A stretch of 10,383 bases of DNA from Thermoguttaceae bacterium (GTDB taxonomy: Bacteria; Planctomycetota; Planctomycetia; Pirellulales; Thermoguttaceae). Position 1 is the first letter of the stretch. The number at the start of each line of letters is the position of its first letter. Shown here one piece after another: positions 1 through 5,648 of this stretch. Below the pieces are notes generated by a model that was not told the origin of the DNA, ran no database searches, and worked only from the letters and a program-made list of their open reading frames with translations. The position numbers and the translations under genes are program-made. The DNA lies in the NCBI GenBank assembly GCA_017454585.1, contig JAFTCU010000016.1, positions 1-10,383 of the forward strand. Direction: 5' to 3'.

Positions 1-267
1 GGGAGCACTCTGAACTCCCGATGCAGCTCTTTTTTCCTGACGTTTGCTGTCGATATTAGCGACATGACCACGTTCTGAACGTGACGCGGCAGAACTTTTT
101 TTGTCTCCAAAACCAACCTGAATGGCTTCATAACCATCATTTTCTTTGGTTTTGATCTGAAGGACATCACAAGGACCCAACTCCAGAACCGTAACCGGGA
201 CAACTTTCCCTGACACTTCATAGACTTGCGTCATTCCAATTTTGCGTCCGAGTAATCCAACACTCAT
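1..267 (-). CDS. rplC: 50S ribosomal protein L3 (partial, N-terminal 89 residues)
   Basis: Ribosomal protein uL3 binds 23S rRNA early in large-subunit assembly. The reverse strand from 267 translates to an open frame beginning [17 protein letters not shown], the characteristic L3 N-terminus, and later has [16 protein letters not shown], which I associate with planctomycete L3. The frame is open to the window edge, so about the last 60% of the usual ~210 residues lies outside. The ATG start is supported by AGGTGA five bases upstream (plus-strand 273-278). It follows rpsJ on the same strand, the usual first two genes of the S10 operon, although the 197-bp gap between them is wider than usual. 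Identification is firm; only the 3' part is missing. Confidence 0.95.
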   Translation of the reverse strand, partial: MSVGLLGRKIGMTQVYEVSGKVVPVTVLELGPCDVLQIKTKENDGYEAIQVGFGDKKSSAASRSERGHVANIDSKRQEKRAASGVQSAP

Positions 268-464
268 CGTTCTCACCTTTTCTTTATCGCCTTTCGGGAA
301 CTTTCCGCCTTTTCGAGACGCGGCGTTTACCCGAAAACCATCAACTTGTACTGCTTGTAATGAAACCGTTTACCGCTTCTGATGCGGCTTAACATACGAC
401 TGTAATCCGAATCCATCCTTCACGCTCTGGCGAGCGTTCCCATGGATCTAAGTTGCACTCAAAA
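268..464 (-). other. rpsJ-rplC intergenic spacer with a small hairpin
   Basis: This 197-bp stretch between the S10 and L3 genes shows no convincing ORF. Just downstream of the rpsJ stop lies a 6-bp inverted repeat with a 4-nt loop (422-437, ACGCTC-TGGC-GAGCGT). On the minus strand no T-run follows it, so it does not look like a full intrinsic terminator; it may be an mRNA processing or 3'-protecting hairpin. Near rplC the only recognisable signal is its ribosome binding site. Confidence 0.4.
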
Positions 465-791
465 TCAACGGCCGTTCGCCTTGATTTTGATTTCTACGCC
501 TGCCGGCAGACTGAGCTTGTTCAGCGCGTCGATCGTCTTCGGAGTAACGTCCGCGATATCGATCAAACGTTTGTGCGTACGAATTTCGAATTGCTGACGA
601 GCTTTTTTGTCAACGTGCGGGCTAGAATTAACCGTGTAACGTTCAATCCGGGTAGGAAGTGGAATCGGACCACGGACGACCGAGCCGGTGCGTTTTGCAG
701 TATCCACAATTTCCGTTGCGCTCTGATCAATCACTGAGTGATCATACGCTTCCATTCGGATTCTGATATTATTACTACTTTGTCCAGCCAC
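465..791 (-). CDS. rpsJ: 30S ribosomal protein S10
   Basis: uS10 (S10/NusE) is a small-subunit head protein that also joins the NusB antitermination complex. The 108-residue product contains family landmarks in order: [12 protein letters not shown] near the N-terminus, [40 protein letters not shown], and [18 protein letters not shown] near the end. The frame stays open upstream to an ATG at 836, but I choose the GTG at 789-791. It sits five bases after a perfect AGGAGG (plus-strand 797-802), and the resulting N-terminus [12 protein letters not shown] matches the family length. The upstream ATG has no ribosome binding site and would place the AGGAGG inside the gene. It is first gene of the minus-strand S10 operon and precedes rplC. 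A promoter lies about 70-100 bp upstream. Confidence 0.96.
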   Translation of the reverse strand: MAGQSSNNIRIRMEAYDHSVIDQSATEIVDTAKRTGSVVRGPIPLPTRIERYTVNSSPHVDKKARQQFEIRTHKRLIDIADVTPKTIDALNKLSLPAGVEIKIKANGR

Positions 792-859
792 TACAGCCTC
801 CTGTTCACCTTTCCACATTTCCAAAGAAACAAACAACTGAGCTTTTGCCCAATTTGCGT

Positions 860-876
860 GGGGTATATTCTACCCC
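860..876. promoter_or_regulatory. inverted repeat covering the -10 box of the S10 promoter
   Basis: GGGGTA-TATTC-TACCCC is a 6-bp inverted repeat with a 5-bp centre, and it contains the predicted -10 hexamer and start region. It could be an operator or simply the 5' end of the transcript. A second 6-bp inverted repeat, GGGGGA (895-900) with TCCCCC (917-922), lies immediately upstream of the -35 box. Function is inferred only from position and symmetry. Confidence 0.35.
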
Positions 877-894
877 ATTTTTCACTTTTGTCAA
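867..894 (-). promoter_or_regulatory. sigma70-type promoter of the S10 operon
   Basis: On the minus strand a perfect -35 box TTGACA (889-894) is followed after 16 bp by TAGAAT (867-872, 5 of 6 to consensus). The predicted start is near 860, giving a leader of about 70 nt before the rpsJ GTG. The -10 region lies inside an inverted repeat (860-876) described separately. Confidence 0.72.
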
Positions 895-1105
895 GGGGGA
901 CGGCTTTTACACAAACTCCCCCATAAACAAAGGAAACAATAATATACCACTTTTTTGAAAAATTACAAGGGGGGTGGCGCCTGTTTTTTTGAATATTTTC
1001 CTTGTGGTTTATCTTTCCTGCTGTAAGTTTGAAAGAGTCAGACAAAATTAATCTGTTTTACTGTGTTCTTTTTTTGTTTTTTTTCTGTTTTGCCTGGAAT
1101 ATTCC

Positions 1106-1133
1106 TTGACAGAACGTGATTTTGACATAAAAT
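1106..1133 (+). promoter_or_regulatory. sigma70-type promoter of the thrS-like gene
   Basis: A perfect -35 TTGACA (1106-1111), a 16-bp spacer and TAAAAT (1128-1133, 5 of 6) point toward the synthetase-like gene, with a predicted start near 1140 and a leader of about 119 nt. A perfect 10-bp palindrome GGAATATTCC (1096-1105) abuts the -35 box and could be an operator half or full site. Confidence 0.68.
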
Positions 1134-1258
1134 AAATTTGTGAGAGATTATCGTTTTTTCAATCTCCCCATTCCCGGAACGATTTCGATTCACTCCTGCC
1201 TCCCGTCCTGTCAGCAGGGCCGAAAGCGACCTCACCTTTTTCCAAGTCCAAATTAAAA

Positions 1259-3190
1259 ATGCCTGAATCCTCCCTTCGTCGTCTTCGTCTCCTCGATGTA
1301 GCCCCGTACGTTCCTCACCCAGAGGGGCAGTTCCCGGTTGCGGCCACGATCAAAGGTCAAGTGGTCGGCCTTCAGACGTACTGCCCCGAGAATGGTTTGT
1401 TTGGTGTCCAGTATTTGTACTCAAAAGACCCTGATTCTCTGGCGATTTTGCGTCACAGCACCGCCCATCTGCTGGCTCGTGCCCTTATGCGTCTTTATCC
1501 GGGTGTTCAGCTGGGTTTTGGGCCGTCGATCGATACCGGTTTTTACTGTGATTTCGCTCTTGAAACTCAACTCGCACCTGCCGACCTGCCCAAAATCGAA
1601 ACGGAAATGCGCCGGATCATTGCCCAGGGAGGAAGTTTCGAGTGTATCGAAGTGTCGCACAGTCAGGCTGAACGGATCCTCGAAGCGATGGACCAGCCGC
1701 TGAAACTCGAACATCTGAACACGAATTTACGTGATCTTCCCACCGTTTTCTTTTACCGTCAGGGAGAATTTCTCGATTTGAGCCGTGGCCCGCACGTCGT
1801 CAGCGCGGGTATGTTGAGCAATTTCCGCCTTCTTTCCATCACAGGGTCGTACTGGAAAGACGATCCAAACCGCCCCTTGCAGCGCATTTACGGAACCGCC
1901 TGGTTTAAGCCCGAGGAACTGAACCGCGCTCTGTATCTGATGGAAAAAGCAAAGGAGCGTGACCATCGGATCCTTGGGCGTCAGCTGGAACTGTACGCTT
2001 TCGACCCGAGAGTCGGAGCAGGGTTGGTACTTTGGCTACCCAAAGGGGCCGTTCTGCGGGAGCAGCTCGAAACCTTCCTCGCCGCCGAGCTGACCCAGCG
2101 CGGGTTCCAGCGCGTGTACACGCCTGAAATCGGCCGCGTGAGTCTGTACCGGATGCAGGGAAACAATCCATTGGATGCGGAGAGCCTTTATCCTGTTTTT
2201 GAGGCCGGAAAGAACGACTCGTTCGTCCTTCGGCCCACCTGTGGTCCGCACCACGTCACGATTTACCAGAACCACCCGCGCAGTTACCGGGAGCTTCCGC
2301 TTCGATTCTTTGAATTTGGAAACGTTTGCAGTTTTGAGCCATCCGGCGAACTTTCCGGCCTGAAGCGCGTCCGGGCGTTCACCCGAAACGACTCGCATGT
2401 TTTTTGCCCGAAGGAACAGGCCGCGGAAGAATTCGAGCGCTGTCTTGATCTGCTGCGGGGGAATCTGAGGACTTTCGGCTTCAAAAACCTCCGTGTGCAG
2501 ACGCTTTTCCGATCGGAAAACGGCGTGAAGTACAGCGGTTCCCTCGAACAGTGGCAATGGGGCGAGGAAATGATTTTAAGCCTTTGCAGGAAACTTGGAA
2601 TCGAGACGTTCCCCGGCGGCGAGGTTCACCCGGAAGGACCTGGAATTGATTTCGTCGCGGAGGATTCCCTCGGTCGTGACTGGCATTTCGGGATCATTCA
2701 CATCGACTTTAAACTCCCGGCAGACGAAAGTTTCGGCCTGAGTTACGTCGGTACGGATAATCGGCCGCACGAGCCCGTGGTATTGCACTGCACGCCGCTG
2801 GACTCGTTCGAGCGTTTCATCGGTGTTTTGATCGAGCATTTCGCCGGTGCGTTTCCTCTTTGGCTGGCCCCTGAGCAAATCCGGATCCTCCCCGTGAGTC
2901 CCAAGTTCGAAGAGTATGCGCAGGAAATCGAAGCGCAGCTCCGCGCTCAGGGTTTTCGGGTACAGACGGACTGCCGGTCTGAAAAAATCGGCGCGAAGAT
3001 CCGCCGCGCCCAAATCCAGCTCGTCCCGTACATGATCATCATCGGCGAGCGGGAAGCCTCCCAGAAAACGCTGGCCATTCGTGACCGGATCTCGGGAAAC
3101 CTTGGGAATTTCACGCTGGAAAAGAGCGTGGAAATGTTCCTGAAAGAAATCCGCGAGAAGACGCTGAAATACGAGCCGGGAACGGTTTGA
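1259..3190 (+). CDS. threonyl-tRNA synthetase-like protein with altered catalytic residues
   Basis: The 643-residue product lines up end to end with bacterial ThrRS. It has a shortened or degenerate TGS region (1-60), the N2 editing-type domain (HSTAH 66-70, SRGPH 175-179, LQRIYGTAWF 207-216), the class II core (LWLPKGA 258-264, EPSG 360-363, VRAFTRNDSHVF 371-382, ERF 518-520) and a well-kept anticodon-binding domain (from about 537). Key positions differ when I align from memory with E. coli and S. aureus ThrRS. The zinc-ligand Cys of NCPxH reads TCGPHH, so the Cys is shifted one place (328) and the ligand position is Gly329. The motif 2 Arg is Ser358. The YGPK Lys is Gly462. HRA reads HCT after His510. 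The editing Cys of CRGPH is Ser175. The other two zinc His (380, 510) remain. No Shine-Dalgarno site is clear before the ATG. It is probably a ThrRS paralogue or pseudo-synthetase, not the housekeeping enzyme, so I give no gene symbol. Confidence 0.85.
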   Translation: MPESSLRRLRLLDVAPYVPHPEGQFPVAATIKGQVVGLQTYCPENGLFGVQYLYSKDPDSLAILRHSTAHLLARALMRLYPGVQLGFGPSIDTGFYCDFALETQLAPADLPKIETEMRRIIAQGGSFECIEVSHSQAERILEAMDQPLKLEHLNTNLRDLPTVFFYRQGEFLDLSRGPHVVSAGMLSNFRLLSITGSYWKDDPNRPLQRIYGTAWFKPEELNRALYLMEKAKERDHRILGRQLELYAFDPRVGAGLVLWLPKGAVLREQLETFLAAELTQRGFQRVYTPEIGRVSLYRMQGNNPLDAESLYPVFEAGKNDSFVLRPTCGPHHVTIYQNHPRSYRELPLRFFEFGNVCSFEPSGELSGLKRVRAFTRNDSHVFCPKEQAAEEFERCLDLLRGNLRTFGFKNLRVQTLFRSENGVKYSGSLEQWQWGEEMILSLCRKLGIETFPGGEVHPEGPGIDFVAEDSLGRDWHFGIIHIDFKLPADESFGLSYVGTDNRPHEPVVLHCTPLDSFERFIGVLIEHFAGAFPLWLAPEQIRILPVSPKFEEYAQEIEAQLRAQGFRVQTDCRSEKIGAKIRRAQIQLVPYMIIIGEREASQKTLAIRDRISGNLGNFTLEKSVEMFLKEIREKTLKYEPGTV

Positions 3191-3226
3191 CCCTCCTTTA
3201 ATGCCCCTCCATTTTTGAGGCCCACC

Positions 3227-5188
3227 ATGTACAAAACCAGCCTTTTGACCCTCCTTTTTCTCTTGACCTTCACCACTTTTACGTTCGCCGGGGAGTTTCT
3301 TTCGGACTCCTGGCGCAACGAGTGGCTCGACCCGCCGGCAAAAGACCGTCCGCTGCAAATCGTCCACGGCGGGATCCCTACGAGCCAGATCGAAAGCCGC
3401 CTGACGTTCCTGCGTGACCAGTGTGGGCTGGGCGGGATCGTCTGTAACTGCCGCCGGGACGGCTACCTCGAGACGGACGACTGCTGGAACCAGCTTGTCG
3501 AAACCGTCGCCACGGCCAAAAAGCTCGGTCTGCGCGTCTGGATCTACGACGAGGACGGCTACCCCAGCCCGGCCGCCGGTGGTCTGACTCTGAAGGGCCA
3601 CCCGGAATTTGAGGCCCAGGAGCTCGTCTATGACGCGCAAAACCCGGAGAATCCGTTCACGGTCCGCGACTGCTACGAGTTCACCCACGCGACGAACAAT
3701 TACTGCGCGCTACGCCGGTACCCGAACGTTCTGGACGGAGCGGCCATGGAGCGTTTCCTTGACGTGACGCACCGCGCCTACGCCGAGCATCTGACCGCCG
3801 CCGGCTGCTGGGACGTGGTGGAGGCTTTCTTCACCGACGAGCCGAGCACAAACGGCGTGAACACGGGCGTCATTCCCAACCTGGTCGTAAGGACCGAGGA
3901 CGAGCCGAACCCGGAAAAGAAAAACCTCCCGATGGTCATCTGGAGCCGGGATTTCCCGCGGGTTTACCAGGAAATGTACGGCGAGGACCTTCTGAGCGTC
4001 CGCAAGAGCCTCTTCACCGGCGACGCGCCCGAGGACAAAAAGGTCCGGCGTCAATTCTGGTCGATGGTCAGCACGCTCTACACCCGGAACTTCATGGGTA
4101 AAATCCAGAAATGGTGCGCCGAGAACGGAAAATGCTCCTCCGGCCACGCGCTTCATGAGGAGGCGCTCGTGTACCACGTGCCATGCTACGGAAACGTTTT
4201 CGTCGGAACCAACACGATGCACATCGCGGGGATGGATTTCCTGAGCAGTTCCCCCCAGGCGGCCATGAGGGGCTGGCGGACGGCCACTTACCCCGCCTCG
4301 TCGAACATCATGAACGGGAACCGCCTCATGATGACGGAGATCAGCGACCACTCCGAGCGCATCAGCCTCAAGCAGAACGCGCCTCTGGAAAATATGCAGT
4401 TCGCGGCGGCCTGGCAAGCGGCGCTCGGTTGCACCGAGTTCACACTTTACTATGCCGTGGAGCATCGCGGGCCGGAAGCGCACAAAGCGTACTGTACGTA
4501 CGTCGGCCGACTGAACGCCGCGCTGCGGGACGCGCAAATCGTGAAACGCGCGCTGCTTTACTACCCCGCCCGGGACCTTCAGGAAGAGTACAAACCGATC
4601 GCGGAACGCCTGGACACGAACTCGCAGTCGGACCGGATGAAGAAAATCATCGGGGCATACTACACGCACGGGCAGTTCCTCGCCGAACACCAGATCCCCT
4701 TCATGGCCGCGGACGACCAGATGCTCAAGAGTGCCGAAATCACGAAAGACGCCGCGGGTAAAGCCGTGATCCGGATCGGAAACCAGAGCGCGATCGAAAC
4801 GGTCCTGATCCCGGCCGGAGTAGCCCTCCCGGAAGAAACGGCCGCGTTTTTGGCGGAATTTAAAAAAGAAGGCGGGACGGTGATCGATGAAACCTCGCTG
4901 CATCTGCTCGAGACCCTTCCGACCCCGCTGACCGCCCGATCAGGCGAGCCGAAAATGGTCCTTCTTGGCGAATTCGCCCGCGACGGCAAGACGGTTTACG
5001 CCCTCTGCAACTCGTCCACGGACGCGGAATTCACCGGCACGCTGAGCGTTCCACGTGAAACGAAATCGTGCGAAATTCTGGACCCCTTGATGGGCGAAAT
5101 TCAAACCACCCCGGTGACCGACGGAAAGATTTCCGTTCGACTGGAAAAGATTCAGTGCCTGATTTTCGTCTGCAGCCCAAACGACTAA
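3227..5188 (+). CDS. secreted TIM-barrel glycoside hydrolase-like protein
   Basis: The 653-residue product starts at the ATG preceded by GAGG (3217-3220), six bases upstream. It begins with a clear Sec signal peptide: MYK, then a hydrophobic run, with probable cleavage after TFTFA at residue 21. The mature protein resembles large, loosely annotated polysaccharide-degrading families related to GH106 alpha-L-rhamnosidases: LQIVHGG (about 43-49), VWIYDEDGYPSPAAGG (104-119), FFTDEPS (201-207) and MMTEISDH (368-375). Glu205 and Glu371 are candidate catalytic acids by their setting. The C-terminal ~90 residues look like a small beta-sandwich. The gene follows the synthetase-like gene by 36 bp with no strong terminator between, so co-transcription is likely. 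The family is my inference from motif style; the hydrolase character and export are better supported than the substrate. Confidence 0.65.
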   Translation: MYKTSLLTLLFLLTFTTFTFAGEFLSDSWRNEWLDPPAKDRPLQIVHGGIPTSQIESRLTFLRDQCGLGGIVCNCRRDGYLETDDCWNQLVETVATAKKLGLRVWIYDEDGYPSPAAGGLTLKGHPEFEAQELVYDAQNPENPFTVRDCYEFTHATNNYCALRRYPNVLDGAAMERFLDVTHRAYAEHLTAAGCWDVVEAFFTDEPSTNGVNTGVIPNLVVRTEDEPNPEKKNLPMVIWSRDFPRVYQEMYGEDLLSVRKSLFTGDAPEDKKVRRQFWSMVSTLYTRNFMGKIQKWCAENGKCSSGHALHEEALVYHVPCYGNVFVGTNTMHIAGMDFLSSSPQAAMRGWRTATYPASSNIMNGNRLMMTEISDHSERISLKQNAPLENMQFAAAWQAALGCTEFTLYYAVEHRGPEAHKAYCTYVGRLNAALRDAQIVKRALLYYPARDLQEEYKPIAERLDTNSQSDRMKKIIGAYYTHGQFLAEHQIPFMAADDQMLKSAEITKDAAGKAVIRIGNQSAIETVLIPAGVALPEETAAFLAEFKKEGGTVIDETSLHLLETLPTPLTARSGEPKMVLLGEFARDGKTVYALCNSSTDAEFTGTLSVPRETKSCEILDPLMGEIQTTPVTDGKISVRLEKIQCLIFVCSPND

Positions 5189-5207
5189 CCCCCATCCCTC
5201 CACCAAA

Positions 5208-5249
5208 CCGCCGCAAAAGTCTTCCCTTCGCGGCGGAAATTCTTTAATT
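5208..5249 (+). terminator. probable intrinsic terminator of the thrS-like / hydrolase pair
   Basis: CCGCCGC (5208-5214) pairs with GCGGCGG (5230-5236), a 7-bp all-GC stem with a 15-nt loop, starting 20 bp after the hydrolase stop and followed by AAATTCTTTAATT. The T-tract is weak, but stem strength and position fit a terminator. It faces the tracrRNA terminator on the other strand. Confidence 0.5.
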
Positions 5250-5275
5250 AAGCAAGAAAGGCGCTGTGTATCCAT

Positions 5276-5309
5276 AAAAAAACACCTTGCACGAAAGTGT
5301 GAAGGTGTT
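5276..5309 (-). terminator. intrinsic terminator of the tracrRNA
   Basis: An 8-bp stem AACACCTT/AAGGTGTT (5281-5288 with 5302-5309) has an inner CAC/GTG extension. On the minus strand seven T residues (5282-5276) follow, overlapping the stem end by two bases. No T-run exists on the plus side, so it acts on minus-strand transcripts only. Confidence 0.82.
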
Positions 5310-5364
5310 ATGTTAATAGGGCACTTAAAAGTGGAGCCCTGCGCAATAATTCTCAATATTACTT

Positions 5365-5398
5365 ACTGGAACTTGAGGAATTATCGTTTTGGTATAAT
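5365..5398 (-). repeat. anti-repeat (degenerate CRISPR repeat copy)
   Basis: The last 23 nt on the plus strand (5376-5398, ending GGTATAAT) match the array repeat reverse complement except for one base. The first 11 nt differ only by three G-to-A changes, and two repeat bases (CA) are absent. The retained TATAAT at 5393-5398 faces cas9. Confidence 0.88.
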
Positions 5399-5404
5399 AA
5401 AATC

Positions 5405-5432
5405 ATTTTAGCAGAAAAAGAAAACGGCGCAA
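5405..5432 (-). promoter_or_regulatory. candidate tracrRNA promoter
   Basis: On the minus strand TAAAAT (5405-5410, 5 of 6) lies 16 bp after TTGCGC (5427-5432, 3 of 6). The predicted start falls close to the first base of the anti-repeat (about 5398). The -35 match is weak, but the TTGC start and 16-bp spacing are the same as in the promoters carried by the array repeats. Confidence 0.45.
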
Positions 5433-5474
5433 GGGGGAGGTCCAAAAAAATTTTTAAATTTTTTTTACCCCTAC

Positions 5475-5502
5475 TTGACGAAAAAAATCTTTGAGGTACA
5501 AT
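5475..5502 (+). promoter_or_regulatory. cas9 promoter
   Basis: TTGACG (5475-5480, 5 of 6), a 16-bp spacer and TACAAT (5497-5502, 5 of 6) point to cas9. The start would be near 5509, giving a leader of about 135 nt. The region between this -35 and the tracrRNA -35 is 42 bp of mostly A/T runs, so the two transcripts diverge from a compact shared control region. Confidence 0.65.
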
Positions 5503-5514
5503 TTTTTAATAATT

Positions 5515-5563
5515 TTAAAAGGATTGTTCCCAATATGAATTGGGGTGTTTCTAACCCTTTTAA
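5515..5563 (+). promoter_or_regulatory. long imperfect hairpin in the cas9 leader
   Basis: Nested complementary segments TTAAAAGG/CCTTTTAA (5515-5522, 5556-5563), GTT/AAC (5526-5528, 5553-5555) and CCCAAT/ATTGGG (5529-5534, 5539-5544) give 17 bp of stem with a 3-nt bulge on one side and an 8-nt one on the other. The terminal loop is ATGA (5535-5538). It begins within a few bases of the predicted cas9 transcript start. I match it to no known riboswitch class. Confidence 0.55.
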
Positions 5564-5648
5564 GATTGCGGTCCCTGACTGTGTTACTTCCCCACTCTCG
5601 TGGGGGTGCTTTATTTCCTTTTTCAATTTTCGGGAGAGAAAATCATGA
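5535..5648 (+). CDS. possible 37-codon upstream ORF overlapping the cas9 start
   Basis: An open frame runs from the ATG at 5535 to a TGA at 5646-5648, which overlaps the cas9 ATG (5645-5647) as ATGA, the arrangement typical of translational coupling. The 37-residue product starts MNWGVSNPFKIAVPDC and ends NFRERKS; it has two Cys and a hydrophobic centre, and I recognise no family. The only ribosome-binding candidate is AAGGA (5519-5523), 11 bases upstream and buried in the leader hairpin; the start codon is the hairpin loop. An open frame this short can arise by chance, so it is a suggestion based on the overlap and the structural setting. Confidence 0.28.
   Translation: MNWGVSNPFKIAVPDCVTSPLSWGCFISFFNFRERKS
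5590..5625 (+). terminator. terminator-like stem-loop just before cas9 (possible attenuator)
   Basis: CCCCAC-TCTC-GTGGGG (5590-5605) is a perfect 6-bp GC-rich stem with a 4-nt loop. It is followed by GTGCTTTATTTCCTTTTTC, a T-rich but interrupted tail, and lies 39 bp before the cas9 ATG and upstream of its GGGAGA ribosome binding site. It could attenuate the cas9 transcript or be only a leader structure. Confidence 0.4.

Larger units (their letters stand above)
792..1258. other. divergent rpsJ / thrS-like intergenic region
   Basis: This 467-bp region separates the minus-strand S10 operon from the plus-strand synthetase-like gene. I find two outward-facing sigma70-type promoters (867-894 on minus, 1106-1133 on plus), the ribosome binding site of rpsJ, and an AT-rich, poly-T-rich middle (about 930-1100). 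Small open frames occur on both strands but lack ribosome binding sites and resemble no family I know. In the plus-strand leader after about 1140 there is one weak stem, GAGATT (1144-1149) with AATCTC (1161-1166). I see no recognisable T-box or other riboswitch. Confidence 0.6.
5276..5398 (-). ncRNA. predicted tracrRNA of the II-C system
   Basis: The plus strand at 5365-5398 is a near-copy of the CRISPR repeat in crRNA orientation: 34 nt against 36, with a 2-nt deletion and four substitutions. The minus strand therefore encodes an anti-repeat. Reading leftward it is followed by a weak AT-rich stem-loop (5345-5360), a hairpin AGGGC...GCCCT with inner ACTT/AAGT (5318-5340), and a terminal hairpin AACACCTT...AAGGTGTT (5281-5309) ending in seven T residues (5282-5276). 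This is the expected tracrRNA plan: anti-repeat, nexus-like stem, second hairpin, terminator. Three of the four substitutions (G to A in the repeat sense) become G-U pairs in the crRNA:tracrRNA duplex, and the deletion leaves a 2-nt bulge. It helps crRNA maturation and loads Cas9. The 5' end is placed from a candidate promoter at 5405-5432. The transcript is about 120 nt. Confidence 0.83.

Noticed and set aside
792..836. Upstream ATG start for rpsJ adding 15 residues
   Set aside because: The extension contains the AGGAGG that serves the GTG start at 791, and it has no S10 homology.
791..1235. Small minus-strand open frames in the rpsJ/thrS-like gap
   Set aside because: They overlap the promoters, lack ribosome binding sites and show no family resemblance.
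3207..3220. Small CCTC/GAGG hairpin between the synthetase-like and hydrolase genes
   Set aside because: The four-base stem has no T-run after it, and its GAGG is better read as the hydrolase ribosome binding site.
2576..3688. Long minus-strand open frame of 370 codons
   Set aside because: It is antisense to the synthetase-like gene and the start of the hydrolase gene, spans both, resembles no family, and is explained by the GC-rich codon use of the real genes.
4560..4580. Short match of spacer 2 (CCCGGGAC) to the hydrolase gene
   Set aside because: Only eight bases match, which is expected by chance and far too little for a self-target.
4183..4761. Plus-strand open frame of 192 codons in a second frame of the hydrolase gene
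   Set aside because: Its Arg/Gly/Pro-rich product without recognisable motifs is a shadow of the hydrolase reading frame.
3710..4903. Minus-strand open frame of 397 codons inside the hydrolase gene
   Set aside because: Low-complexity Arg/Val/Gly/His-rich translation typical of antisense GC-rich coding DNA; the plus strand has a signal peptide and hydrolase-like motifs.
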